A DNA stretch of 64,000 bases from Ensifer sesbaniae (GTDB lineage: Bacteria; Pseudomonadota; Alphaproteobacteria; Rhizobiales; Rhizobiaceae): contig NZ_JABEKU010000002.1 in the NCBI RefSeq assembly GCF_013283665.1, positions 928,863-992,862 of the forward strand, written 5' to 3'. Positions 33,402 to 42,305 of the stretch are shown here, one piece after another (the first letter of the stretch is position 1; each line of letters begins with the position of its first letter). A program made the position numbers and the translations under genes. The notes beneath the pieces were generated by a model. It did not search any database, was not told the origin of the DNA, and was given only the letters and a program-made list of their open reading frames with translations.

Positions 33402-33818
33402 GTGCTTCAGGACATCCGCCTCGCCATCGTCGTCAATCCGGAGTTGTCACCGGGCCACCTCGCCAACACCATCGCGGCGATTTCCATCGGCATCGGCTCG
33501 GCGATGCCCGACCTTGGCAACCAGAGACTGACGGACAGCAGGCAGAATACGATCGATATCAGCTCCAACCGCCCCGTACCGGTTCTCCAGGCCGATAGTC
33601 GCACGATCGGCGCACTGCTTCTAAAGGCGCTGCCGAAACAGGAGGACCGCATCGTCGTGCCGTTTCCGGCCTTCGCACGCTCGCTACACAACTTTACGGA
33701 TTATGAGGCCCAGTTCCCCGAGCGAGACCTTGCAGAGGAAGCGATCGACGGCATCGGCCTCGCCGGCACCGTCAAATGGGTGAAGTCGCTGACGGGGTCC
33801 CTGAAGCTGCTCAGGTGA
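33402..33818 (+). CDS. DUF2000-family protein
   Basis: A 138-residue protein of the DUF2000 family, which has a peptidyl-tRNA-hydrolase-like fold: LAIVVNPELSPGHLANTIAAISIGIG at the start and RIVVPFPAFARSLHNFTDYE in the middle. The family often sits beside Lrp regulators and amino-acid exporters; here an Lrp gene is divergent and an MFS gene follows. GTG start at 33402 with AAGGAA upstream. No reaction is known. Confidence 0.85.
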   Translation: MLQDIRLAIVVNPELSPGHLANTIAAISIGIGSAMPDLGNQRLTDSRQNTIDISSNRPVPVLQADSRTIGALLLKALPKQEDRIVVPFPAFARSLHNFTDYEAQFPERDLAEEAIDGIGLAGTVKWVKSLTGSLKLLR

Positions 33819-34129
33819 TCCGCATCGAACGGCAGGCGTGCGGCGTCCATTCGCAGGGACGCCGCCCATGCTCATGTATATTTTTTTCACATCAGCGAAG
33901 CATCACACGGCAAGGTGGCGACACATTCGCAACACCCTCCCGCCATTCGCTCCGGAATGGTTGCATTCCCGCCAGAGAGGCTCTTTTCAAGCTTGACGAC
34001 ATCTGTCGTGCACTACAAGCTTTGAAAACGATTTTCAGAATATCAAAATTGCTTCATAGACCGCATCGGTTCGACGGCGCCGCCGCTGCCGAGGCTGGAG
34101 TGTGCGATACCGATATCTATTGGGGAACA
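33819..34129. other. Gene-free region between DUF2000 and MFS genes
   Basis: About 310 bases with no supportable gene; the MFS frame is open across it but lacks hydrophobic or conserved content before 34130. The AT-rich stretch at 34015-34055 may hold the MFS promoter. Confidence 0.45.
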
Positions 34130-35314
34130 ATGCGCATGACCAATCAACGGCTCATCATGCTGATCTTCTTCCTTCAGCCGATTGCCTTCGGCGCCTGGCT
34201 GCCGCGCATTCCCGATGTACAGCAGCGGCTTGGTCTGGGACCGGCGGAGCTCGCCGTTGCCCTCCTCGGCATGCCGCTGGGCATCTTGCTTACCCTGCCC
34301 TTCGCCGGGCGTTTCGTCGCCTGGATCGGCGGCCGAGCCACCATCCTCTACGGTTTCGTGGTCTTTCTGGCACTTGTCTGGCTGCCGACATGGGCGTCAA
34401 GCATCGAAGGACTCTTCGTGACACTCGCCATCGTCGGCGTGGCGCTGGCAACGCTCGAACTCGGCCTCAACGTCGAGGCCGACGCGATCGAAAAACACTC
34501 CGGGCAGTTGATCATGAGCACCTGCCACGGGTTCTGGAGCCTCGGCATCATGACCGGAAGCCTGATCGGTGTCGGCTTCGCCGCGCTCCGCGTCGCGCCG
34601 GAATGGGCCGTGCCGCTGACGGCCGCGCTCATGCTGCCGATCAGCGTCTTCTTTGCCAGCAAGCTGCCGCGCCTCCAGACCGGCGAGACCGCGGCTGCGG
34701 AGACGGCGCCATCCAGGCGACGGTTGCCGAGCCTTGCACTGCTTGGCGTCTGCTTCTTCGTTTTCGGCATCACCATGACCGAAGGCGCCGTGGCGGACTG
34801 GTCGGCCGTCTTCCTTCGCGACGTCTTCGGGCTTTCCGCCGCCAGCGCCGGTTTCGGTTATTCGATCTTCGCCTTCATGGTGGCAGCCGGCCGCTTCGCC
34901 GGCGACCGGCTGAAGGCAAGCTATGGACCAGTTGCCGTCGCGCGCGCCTGCAGCATTGCCAGCGTTACCGGGCTGGTTCTGGTGGTCATCAGCCCAGCTG
35001 CTTGGGCAGCGCTTGCCGGTTTTGCCGCCATGGGCTTCGGCGTTTCAGTCGGGTTCCCGCTCGCCGTCACCGCTGCGGCCGACCAGAAGGACCGGCCAGC
35101 CGCCGCCAGCGTCGCCATCCTGTCCTTCATCGCGCTCTTGGGCTTCCTGCTCGGACCGCCGCTGATCGGCCTCGTCGCCGAACACAGCGACATGCGCTTC
35201 GGCCTTAGCGTGCTCGTGCCTTTCCTCGTGATCAGCCTGCTTTTGACCGGCCGGCTGAAACCCGCCGCCCGCGTCACCGTGCAAGATGCTCAACGGGCCG
35301 CCAGCCGCGCGTAA
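34130..35314 (+). CDS. MFS transporter
   Basis: A 394-residue, 12-helix major facilitator with PFAGRFVAWIGGRATILYGF as the loop 2-3 motif and a central cytoplasmic loop after helix 6 (LPRLQTGETAAAETAPSRRR). It resembles the YbjJ/FucP-like branch (FGAWLPRIPDVQQRLGL near the start). The substrate is unknown. ATG 34130 has GGGGAA upstream. A strong bidirectional terminator follows at 35338-35368. Confidence 0.88.
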   Translation: MRMTNQRLIMLIFFLQPIAFGAWLPRIPDVQQRLGLGPAELAVALLGMPLGILLTLPFAGRFVAWIGGRATILYGFVVFLALVWLPTWASSIEGLFVTLAIVGVALATLELGLNVEADAIEKHSGQLIMSTCHGFWSLGIMTGSLIGVGFAALRVAPEWAVPLTAALMLPISVFFASKLPRLQTGETAAAETAPSRRRLPSLALLGVCFFVFGITMTEGAVADWSAVFLRDVFGLSAASAGFGYSIFAFMVAAGRFAGDRLKASYGPVAVARACSIASVTGLVLVVISPAAWAALAGFAAMGFGVSVGFPLAVTAAADQKDRPAAASVAILSFIALLGFLLGPPLIGLVAEHSDMRFGLSVLVPFLVISLLLTGRLKPAARVTVQDAQRAASRA

Positions 35315-35337
35315 CGGCCATCGCGATATGCCATGCG

Positions 35338-35368
35338 AAAAGCCCCGGCCGAAAACGACCGGGGCTTT
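35338..35368. terminator. Bidirectional Rho-independent terminator
   Basis: The stem AAAGCCCCGG / CCGGGGCTTT with a ten-base loop gives a GC stem followed by T's on both strands. It serves the MFS gene (stop 35314) and the convergent isochorismatase-like gene (stop 35391). Confidence 0.9.
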
Positions 35369-35390
35369 CACTGTCAGCGGCAGGCGTGCC

Positions 35391-36017
35391 TTACTTGCGC
35401 GCCGCCATGGTGTTGTAGCTGGTGATGAGGTTGCGGTAGTCGGGGATGTGGTTGGAAAACAGCGTACCGAGACCCTCGATGTCGTTGCGCCAGTCGCGGT
35501 GCAGTTCGCAGGCAACGCCGAACCAGGTCATCAGTTGAACGCCGGCGGCGGTCATGCGCGACCAGGCGGAATCGCGAGTCACCTCGTTGAACGTGCCGGA
35601 GGCGTCGGTGACCACGAAGACCTCGAAGCCTTCTTCGATTGCCGAAAGCGCCGGAAACGCGACACAAACCTCGGTCACCACGCCGGCGATCAGCAACTGC
35701 TTCTTGCCAGTGGCCTTCACCGCCTTGACGAAGTCCGCGTTGTCCCAGGCATTGATCTGACCCGGACGGGGAATGAAGGGCGCGTCGGGAAACAGTTCCT
35801 TCAGTTCCGGCACCAACGGGCCGTTCGGGCCGTCTTCGAAGCTGGTGGTGAGAACCGTCGGCAGCTTGAAATATTTGGCGAGATCGCCGAGCGCCAGGAC
35901 ATTGTTCTTGAACTTGTCCGGATCGAAGTCGCGCACCAACGACAGGAGACCGGTCTGATGGTCGACGAGCAGGACGGCAACATCATCCTTGTTGAGACGT
36001 ACGTAGGGCTTGGTCAT
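35391..36017 (-). CDS. Isochorismatase-family (YcaC-like) hydrolase
   Basis: A 208-residue cysteine hydrolase: VAVLLVDHQTGLLSLV with the catalytic Asp, TTSFEDGPNGPL, and the nucleophile elbow IAGVVTEVCVAFPALSA with the catalytic Cys. It is close to YcaC, whose substrate is unsettled. ATG 36017 has AAGGA upstream; the longer frame has no signal. It is divergent from a LysR gene that probably regulates it. Confidence 0.92.
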   Translation of the reverse strand: MTKPYVRLNKDDVAVLLVDHQTGLLSLVRDFDPDKFKNNVLALGDLAKYFKLPTVLTTSFEDGPNGPLVPELKELFPDAPFIPRPGQINAWDNADFVKAVKATGKKQLLIAGVVTEVCVAFPALSAIEEGFEVFVVTDASGTFNEVTRDSAWSRMTAAGVQLMTWFGVACELHRDWRNDIEGLGTLFSNHIPDYRNLITSYNTMAARK

Positions 36018-36163
36018 CGGAAGTCCTTTCCTTCGCTTGGTTTCCATCACCGCCGGCGGTGCGTTCGTCGCGGCCTGATCCGCTGTGATTGGGTGTAGGC
36101 TACTGCAGGACCGACCATGCAAAAAGATTGTGAAATTCGACGCAGCGTTCTATTTGTAGAACG

Positions 36164-37111
36164 ATGCAAGACCTGAACGACCTCTATTATTTCGTGCAAG
36201 TCGTGGAGCATGGCGGCTTTGCGGCAGCGGCACGGGCGACCGGAACGCAAAAGTCCCGATTGAGCCGACGGATCGCGATGCTGGAGGACCGGGTTGGCGT
36301 CCGGCTGATCCAGCGCTCGCCGCGCCGCTTCTACGTCACCGATGTCGGCCGCGAATATTACCAGCGCTGCGTCGCCGTGTTGATCGAAGCCGAAGCGGCC
36401 GATGCCTTCATCGCGCAGCACCAGGGAGAGCCGCAGGGCACCATCCGGGTGAGTTGCCCGACGGCACTGATCTCCTTCCAATTCGGCCGGCTCTTCGCCC
36501 GGTTCATGACCGCCCATCCGAAAATCAGCCTGCAGCTCGAAAGCACCAACCGCCGCGTGGACGTGATCGCCGAGGGCTTCGACGTCTCGATCCGGGTGCG
36601 GTTTCCGCCGCTGGAAAGAAGCGAGCTCGTCATGCGCAAGCTCGACGACAGTTCGCAATATCTCGTCGCCAAACCGGGCTTCCTCAAGGAGCCGATCCGG
36701 GTGCCCGAGCAACTGACGGGACTCGCGAGCCTTGCCTGGACATCCGCCACCCACAGCTATGAATGGCGGCTGGAAAGTTCCTCGGGAGAGCAAGCGGTCA
36801 TCCGGCATGAGCCGCGCTTCCTGACCGACGATATGGCGGCGCTGCGCGAGGCCGCACTCGACGGCGCCGGCATCGTGCAGTTGCCGACGATGATGATCTG
36901 GAAGGACCTTGCGGCCGGAACCCTGGTGCCGGTGCTGCCGCAATGGCGGCCGGCGTCAGGCATCGTTCACGCCGTCTTTCCCTCGAAGCGCGGGCTTTTG
37001 CCGTCGGTTCGCACCTTCATCGACTTTCTCGCCCAGGAATGCGCTGCCGACCGCCTGACGATCGACGAGAGCCTGGCATGGCCGACGAAGACCACCCATA
37101 TAGGTGGCTGA
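36164..37111 (+). CDS. LysR-family regulator
   Basis: A 315-residue LysR protein: DLYYFVQVVEHGGFAAAARATG and SRLSRRIAMLEDRVGVRLIQRS in the DNA-binding domain, then an effector domain (PQGTIRVSCPTALISFQFGRLF). It belongs to the branch that controls isochorismatase or oxidoreductase neighbours from a divergent promoter; the shared gap with the hydrolase gene is 146 bases. Confidence 0.92.
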   Translation: MQDLNDLYYFVQVVEHGGFAAAARATGTQKSRLSRRIAMLEDRVGVRLIQRSPRRFYVTDVGREYYQRCVAVLIEAEAADAFIAQHQGEPQGTIRVSCPTALISFQFGRLFARFMTAHPKISLQLESTNRRVDVIAEGFDVSIRVRFPPLERSELVMRKLDDSSQYLVAKPGFLKEPIRVPEQLTGLASLAWTSATHSYEWRLESSSGEQAVIRHEPRFLTDDMAALREAALDGAGIVQLPTMMIWKDLAAGTLVPVLPQWRPASGIVHAVFPSKRGLLPSVRTFIDFLAQECAADRLTIDESLAWPTKTTHIGG

Positions 37112-37325
37112 AGCGCCGCGAAGGCAACTCTCTTGCCGTAGGTCGCGACCCATGCGCGGGGCGCATAGTAGCCATTCCTTGCATACCGCGCCGCTATTCA
37201 CGATTTTAGTGGGGAAGCCGCGTTCGACGCCGGCTCCCTTTAACGATCCATCACAGTCGTAGACTTTTCCCCCGGCCCTCTGGCCGGCGCGGCCAATTCC
37301 GGCTTGAACAACAGGGAAGGTAATC

Positions 37326-37619
37326 ATGCAGACATCTGCCAAGACGCTTGACGCCAAGACACTGGACAAGATGACGCTTCACGAGCGTTCGGACATGATG
37401 GCGCTCGTCGCAGACGCACTCGAGGCGACGGCCGAAAAGGCCTATGAGATTGGCGATGATCGGTTCGCAGAGAATTCGATCAGCCTCGCCAACATCATCA
37501 CCAGCTGTGCCGACGATCTGGTCACAGGCAACTTGCCGGCAGCCGAACTTCTACTGCAGCAGGGCATCGCGTTGGTCAGCCTGTTTCAGGGCGAGCCCCG
37601 AGCATTCACCTTACACTAA
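37326..37619 (+). CDS. Hypothetical small helical protein
   Basis: A 97-residue soluble, mostly helical protein (ERSDMMALVADALEATAEKAYEIGDDRFAENSISLANIITSCADDL). GGGAAGG seven bases before the ATG and a perfect hairpin after the stop argue for a real single gene. No family recognised and no functional neighbour. Confidence 0.65.
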   Translation: MQTSAKTLDAKTLDKMTLHERSDMMALVADALEATAEKAYEIGDDRFAENSISLANIITSCADDLVTGNLPAAELLLQQGIALVSLFQGEPRAFTLH

Positions 37620-37630
37620 AGCTTGCGATC

Positions 37631-37654
37631 ACGGCCGGCGGTTCCGCCGGCCGT
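37631..37654. terminator. Hairpin after the 97-residue gene
   Basis: ACGGCCGGCGG-TT-CCGCCGGCCGT is an almost loop-free perfect inverted repeat 11 bases after the stop. No T-run follows, so it is a 3' stabiliser or weak terminator. Confidence 0.6.
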
Positions 37655-37730
37655 CAAAGCATCGCGCGGCCAGCGCACCTCCGTCAGCACCCTGCCCGAC
37701 CCGGCAGCAGTCGAATGGCATCTCAGCCAC

Positions 37731-38429
37731 TCACGCGCCTTCGAGGGCGAGGTCCACGGCGGCGAGCGCGTGGATCTCGGTGGTGTCGAAGACCGGGACC
37801 GGGCTGTCTGCCTGCGAAATCAGAAGCATGATCTCCGTGCAGCCCATGATGATCGCTTCCGCGCCCGCATCGACGAGCCGCGCGATGATGGCGCGATAGG
37901 CGTCGCGCGAGCTGTCCTTGACGATGCCGGCGACGAGTTCGCGATAGATAATCTCGTGCACCTTGGCGCGGTCTTCCGCCTCCGGCACCAGCACCTCCAG
38001 CCCGAACGCGTCTTTCAGGCGGCCCTTGTAGAAGTCCTGCTCCATGGTGAAGGCCGTGCCGAGCAGGCCAACCTTGCCGAGGCCTGCCGCCCTGATCTTC
38101 TCGGCCGTCGGGTCGGCGATATGAAGCAGCGGGATGGAGACGGCTGCCGAAACGTCAGTGGCCATCTTGTGCATGGTGTTGGTGCATATCATCAGGAAAT
38201 CGGCGCCGCCTGCTTCCAGTCGGCGTGCTGCCGCGATCATTTCCTCCGTCAGCGCCGGCCAATTGCCATCGTGCTGGAGACGCTTGATTTCACCGAAATC
38301 CATCGACCACATCAGCGATTTTGCCGAATGCACGCCGCCGAGCCGGTCGCGGACCGTCTCGTTGATGATGCGGTAATACTGGGCGGAGCTCTCCCAGCTC
38401 ATCCCTCCGATTAGCCCAATGACCTTCAC
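37731..38429 (-). CDS. Aspartate/glutamate racemase family protein
   Basis: A 232-residue cofactor-independent racemase: MKVIGLIGGMSWESSAQYYRIIN start, first catalytic Cys in FLMICTNTMHKMA, second in IIMGCTEIMLLIS. Length and motifs fit the Asp/Glu/hydantoin racemase group (YgeA-like). It would interconvert D- and L-forms of an acidic or other amino acid in the cytoplasm. It stands alone. Confidence 0.92.
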   Translation of the reverse strand: MKVIGLIGGMSWESSAQYYRIINETVRDRLGGVHSAKSLMWSMDFGEIKRLQHDGNWPALTEEMIAAARRLEAGGADFLMICTNTMHKMATDVSAAVSIPLLHIADPTAEKIRAAGLGKVGLLGTAFTMEQDFYKGRLKDAFGLEVLVPEAEDRAKVHEIIYRELVAGIVKDSSRDAYRAIIARLVDAGAEAIIMGCTEIMLLISQADSPVPVFDTTEIHALAAVDLALEGA

Positions 38430-38875
38430 CTGACGTCTCCTCTTTGCACCGACCTTCGAGCTAACAAATCGCCGGCGATAGCGAAAGCTCCTGCGCGCGG
38501 GATTTCCCTGATGAACCGGGCGCTTCCTCGGCCGAGACTGCGCCGGCCCTGCCGGCCTCCATCAAGCCTGGCGTTCGACAACGCCCGTGACACGACGGCC
38601 TCCGGTCGACGCCGTGCCGATTGCTGATCCGACACGCCGCCATGCCCGCCGCGGCGTTGCAAGCGACGAGCTCAAGAGCCCCTTGCGCGCCCGACTGTAT
38701 TCCGGCTAAACGGCGTTACCGGCAGGTCGGGGAGGACCATTTCGTCCAGGTGTAGACGGACCGTCGTCTATCCGGTACCCGCCCGCAAGGCCAGGGGAGC
38801 CACGCGCGGCGATCCGCTCGCCGTCATGCGGCACCGCCAAGGTGCCGCCATCAAGGTACTTCTTGTTATCGTGCT
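38430..38875. other. Gene-free region downstream of the siderophore operon
   Basis: About 445 bases without a gene. An inverted repeat GCGGCACC-GCCAA-GGTGCCGC at 38828-38848 lies 28 bases after the asbF stop (minus strand); there is no T-run, so it may be a factor-dependent or weak terminator of the asb operon. Nothing else stands out. Confidence 0.55.
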
Positions 38876-39721
38876 TTAGATCTGCGCCGTTCGCAGCGGT
38901 CTTTCGCGGCTCTCGATCGACTGGCGCACCCGCCTGCGATCGCGCCCGAGTGTCTCCAGGCAATCATTGCCGAACCACTCCAGCGACGCCTCGGCCTGCG
39001 GATCGCCTGAAATCTCCGCAAGAATGCGGTCGTAGTCGACAATCCCTTCGAACAGGGGCGTCATGCCCCTCCGGCTGCCGGCGGCGGCATAGACATTGGC
39101 CGGTTCGAAAACGGACAAATCCGAGCGGGCGACGATGTTCTTCAGGTGGTAGTGGCGGATATGCGGCTTCATCGTCCGGTGGACCGCGACGGGATCGTCA
39201 CCCCCCTCCCACACATGCAGCGTATCGAAGTTGATCGCAAAATAGGGATGGTCGACCTCTTCGATGAGCTGCATGGTCGAGGCCGCGATATCGGCCAACG
39301 TCTTCGGATGGGTCTCGGCGAGCAGATGGATGCCGTAGCTGGCGGTGATCACGCATATCTCCTTCAACCGGGCGACAACGCGCTGCCGCTCTTCTGCGCT
39401 GGCCGCAAGGCTTCCGACGCTGCCAGCAAAGGTGCGGACCTTGCGCGTGCGCCATCGGCGCGCGAGCCGGCAAAGCTCCACCGCCTTGTGCCGCAAGGTC
39501 TCCACCTCGCCATCGAGCGGCAGGTAGTCGCTGATCATCGGCACCGCGAGACCGTAGCCGTCGAGCCAATCGGCATTGCGATCCGATCGCGGCGCCAGGT
39601 TGCGCGCGTGCGCGCCCCAGAGCTCGATGCCTTGAAAATCGTTGGCCTCAGCCCAGGCGGCAATCTCGTCGAGCGAGGTGAGATGATGCCGGAACGTAAT
39701 GGTGCAGAGCGAAACTCTCAT
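38876..39721 (-). CDS. asbF: 3-dehydroshikimate dehydratase, petrobactin pathway
   Basis: A 281-residue xylose-isomerase-like TIM barrel matching Bacillus AsbF along its length: MRVSLCTITFRHH, then GIELWGAHARNL, MISDYLPLDG, LAETHPKTLADIA, INFDTLHVWEGG, RHYHLKNI, NVYAAAGSRRGMTPLFEGIV and SLEWFGND. The metal-binding Glu, Asp, His and Glu are all in place. It converts 3-dehydroshikimate to 3,4-dihydroxybenzoate, the catechol of petrobactin. Its ATG overlaps the asbDE stop in an ATGA arrangement, so translation is coupled. It is the last gene of the operon. Confidence 0.93.
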   Translation of the reverse strand: MRVSLCTITFRHHLTSLDEIAAWAEANDFQGIELWGAHARNLAPRSDRNADWLDGYGLAVPMISDYLPLDGEVETLRHKAVELCRLARRWRTRKVRTFAGSVGSLAASAEERQRVVARLKEICVITASYGIHLLAETHPKTLADIAASTMQLIEEVDHPYFAINFDTLHVWEGGDDPVAVHRTMKPHIRHYHLKNIVARSDLSVFEPANVYAAAGSRRGMTPLFEGIVDYDRILAEISGDPQAEASLEWFGNDCLETLGRDRRRVRQSIESRERPLRTAQI

Positions 39722-41028
39722 CGTGCAATTCTCTTCAATGCAGGAATTTGTTCGGGAAGGACGAGATCGCACCAGAGATCGAAGACCTCGGCGAGCTTGC
39801 CCTTGAGCTTCGTCTCCAGCCGATCTGCCTCGTCGAGGCGCTCGAAGACGGTGCCCGCCAGGGTTCGGTCGCCGGTCTGGGCAAGCTTCATGCAGGCGTA
39901 GTGCAGGGTCTTCAGCGCCTGAACCAACGCCTCGATCTCCCTGCACCACCTTTCGAACTCTGCCGCCGGCAGCTTCAGCGCCCGCCAGTAGAAGGCAAAA
40001 CCGTGTTCATAGGCGTATTTCCGGATGGTGATGACGGGAAGTTCGCGCACCGCCGCACCGAGGTTCGAAAGCGCGAGGCCATCCCGTTCTTCAAGATGCG
40101 CGGCAACGATCGCGCGGACCGCATCGACCAGCGGGTTTCTGTCTCTGACGAAGCACGCCTCGAAATAGGCTTTCAGATCTTCGGCATGTGGGGCCCGCGC
40201 TTCGGCAGTGTCGAAGACGTAACCACCGCCGACGGTCGGCTGCATGATGGCGTGGATAACCTTCTCCCGCGCGATCTCGCCTTCCCAGCGGTAGTCCGGA
40301 TCGTGCACGAACCAGGTCTTGGGATCGGCGGTCTCCTGCAGCATCAGGTAGTGTGGGAAGGGGTTCTGGTTGAACTTGTTCTCGCGCTCCGGCAGGTGGA
40401 ACATGTCGAGCATGACCATGACCGAGCCGGTTTCGCTGCGCTGTTTGAGAAGACCGGTGAGCACCGCCAGGTTGTCGAGTTTGGTGCGCTCCGGATCGTA
40501 CCATTCGACGACGGAGACGCCGTAGAGCCGCTCGAACCAGCCGCGGAAGAACTCCTGGGTGATGTCGGGCGCGTGATAGAGAAGCTCGAACCGGTCGCTC
40601 ACCGCGAACTTCGCGTCCCAGACACCGAAATAGAACGGCCTCTGGTCCAGCCCGTTTCGTTTCAAGCCATCGGAGACGCAACTGACGAAGCAATGAACCT
40701 TGATGTCATAATAGGCTTCACCATGGACACCCTCGTCGGTCGTCCCGCCGGTGAGCGGAAAGGCTGGAACGACGGTCGCTGTCGTTTTCGGCAGATAGAG
40801 CGAGACGAGATCGGAGATCGTTTCGATCTCCTGTTTCGCGATCGCTTCTTCCGGCACGGACAGCCCGTATTCGAGCTCGAGATTGAGGAAGATCTCCAGG
40901 ATCAGGACGGAGTCGAGATAGAGGTCCTCGTTGAGCCGGGCATCCGGACCGAAGCCCTCCATATGCCCATGCGCCATTTTTTCATTCAGAACAGTCTCGA
41001 TCGCCGTCAGGATTTCGATTTCGGTCAT
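39718..41028 (-). CDS. Fused aryl carrier protein and petrobactin condensing protein (AsbD-AsbE)
   Basis: A 436-residue protein that joins two Bacillus proteins. Residues 1-85 are an acyl/aryl carrier domain like AsbD (LNEDLYLDSVLILEIFLNLEL, with the phosphopantetheine-accepting Ser in LDSV). A ~30-residue linker rich in Thr/Gly follows. Residues ~115-436 match AsbE: KVHCFVSCVSDGLKRN, RPFYFGVWDAKF, PERENKFNQNPFPHYLML, RWEGEIAREKVIHAI and IRKYAYEHGFAFY. AsbE transfers the carrier-bound 3,4-dihydroxybenzoyl group to spermidine. Fusion would tether donor and enzyme. Starts overlap the asbC stop by four bases. Confidence 0.9.
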   Translation of the reverse strand: MTEIEILTAIETVLNEKMAHGHMEGFGPDARLNEDLYLDSVLILEIFLNLELEYGLSVPEEAIAKQEIETISDLVSLYLPKTTATVVPAFPLTGGTTDEGVHGEAYYDIKVHCFVSCVSDGLKRNGLDQRPFYFGVWDAKFAVSDRFELLYHAPDITQEFFRGWFERLYGVSVVEWYDPERTKLDNLAVLTGLLKQRSETGSVMVMLDMFHLPERENKFNQNPFPHYLMLQETADPKTWFVHDPDYRWEGEIAREKVIHAIMQPTVGGGYVFDTAEARAPHAEDLKAYFEACFVRDRNPLVDAVRAIVAAHLEERDGLALSNLGAAVRELPVITIRKYAYEHGFAFYWRALKLPAAEFERWCREIEALVQALKTLHYACMKLAQTGDRTLAGTVFERLDEADRLETKLKGKLAEVFDLWCDLVLPEQIPALKRIAR

Positions 41029-42305
41029 GATGCGGTTCCTGCCATCGGCTTGTTGAATTCCCCGGCCAGATGGCGCGCCGCGACGTCCCGACGGCTAATC
41101 TTGCCGTTGGCCTGCCGGGGGACGGCATCGACCTGCAGGATTTCCATTGGCAGCTGGTGGCCGGCGAGATGGCGGCTGCACCATTCGCGCACCGCCTGCG
41201 GCGGCACCGGCCCTTCAGCGCTGAAGAGTAAAGCGACGCGCTCCCCGGCGAAGCGGTCGTTCTTGCGGAAGGCGACCGCGTCGGTGATCGCCGGCATCGC
41301 CATGACCGTGTCCTCGACGTCCTTCGGATAGACGTTGAGGCCGGAGACGTTGATCATGTCGTCCAACCGCGAAACGAAGACCAGCATGCCATCGGCGCGA
41401 CGGTAGCCGAGGTCGCGCGTACGGATCGGTGTGCCATCGCTATTGCTAACGACGATCTCGCCGGTGTCCTCGGCGCTGGTGCCCGTTTCGGCAGACAGAT
41501 GCGGCAGCACAAAGCCCATATCGCCAGCGGCGGTCACATCCGGATTGATCGCGATGCAGCCGGATTCCGAGCAGCCATATTGCTGGAACATGTGCCTGCT
41601 CTTCGCGCGGATGTCGGCAAACCACGGATCGGGAAGCAGCGTGCCCGAGGTCATCGTCGCGTGGATCTGTTCGCGCTGAGGCAGCAGTCGCGCCAGCGTG
41701 TGCAGGATCGCCGGCGACGAATAGAGCAACGGCCGCTCGGTCTCGCGCAGCACCTTCAGCAGGTATTTCGGATTTGCCGTATTGACGATGACCGGCGTCT
41801 GGCCGCGCTTCATCGCCACCAGGATGCCGCAGATCAGCCCATAGGAATGGGTGGTCGGGCAGGCAATGATCGGAGTCATGTCCTCCGGTTCGCGGAAGGT
41901 GCGCACGTAACTGTCGATCTCCGCATCGATGTCTTGCCAGCTTCGCGCAACGCATTTCGGAGCACCGGTGGTACCGGAACTCATCTGCAGCAGCGTGCCT
42001 TGCGTCGATGCCACCTCCGGCACGTCGAGGACCTCGGCCGTGAGACTATTGTAAAACAGACGATCGCAGCCGGCAGCGATCGCGAGCCTGCGGGCCGCCG
42101 GATAGGGCGTGCCGGGATGGATCGGCAGCACGCTCGCACCCGCCTTGCGGATCGAAAAGAACAGCGCCAGCCAGTCGACCGTCTCTGCAAAGCAGACGGC
42201 GTAGCGGCCGGTGCTGCAGTCGGAAACGCCGGTCGCGACAGCGAGCTGCGCCGATCTCTCGCTGAAATTGGTCTCCTCGTAGAGCCTGTCATCGATGCGG
42301 ATCAT
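41025..42305 (-). CDS. asbC: 3,4-dihydroxybenzoate-AMP ligase, petrobactin pathway
   Basis: A 426-residue adenylate-forming enzyme, short like AsbC. LLQMSSGTTGAPKCVARSW is the ATP loop, QQYGCSESGCIAIN the adenine motif, INVSGLNVYPKDVED the hinge and NGKISRRDV the C-terminal catalytic Lys. PTTHSYGLICGILVAMKRG also matches Bacillus AsbC. It activates 3,4-dihydroxybenzoate and loads it on the AsbD carrier. It overlaps asbB by 17 bases and asbDE by four. Confidence 0.92.
   Translation of the reverse strand: MIRIDDRLYEETNFSERSAQLAVATGVSDCSTGRYAVCFAETVDWLALFFSIRKAGASVLPIHPGTPYPAARRLAIAAGCDRLFYNSLTAEVLDVPEVASTQGTLLQMSSGTTGAPKCVARSWQDIDAEIDSYVRTFREPEDMTPIIACPTTHSYGLICGILVAMKRGQTPVIVNTANPKYLLKVLRETERPLLYSSPAILHTLARLLPQREQIHATMTSGTLLPDPWFADIRAKSRHMFQQYGCSESGCIAINPDVTAAGDMGFVLPHLSAETGTSAEDTGEIVVSNSDGTPIRTRDLGYRRADGMLVFVSRLDDMINVSGLNVYPKDVEDTVMAMPAITDAVAFRKNDRFAGERVALLFSAEGPVPPQAVREWCSRHLAGHQLPMEILQVDAVPRQANGKISRRDVAARHLAGEFNKPMAGTAS

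Noticed and set aside
38828-38848. Classical terminator after asbF
   Set aside because: The stem is good but no T-run follows on the minus strand, so it is only mentioned as a hairpin.
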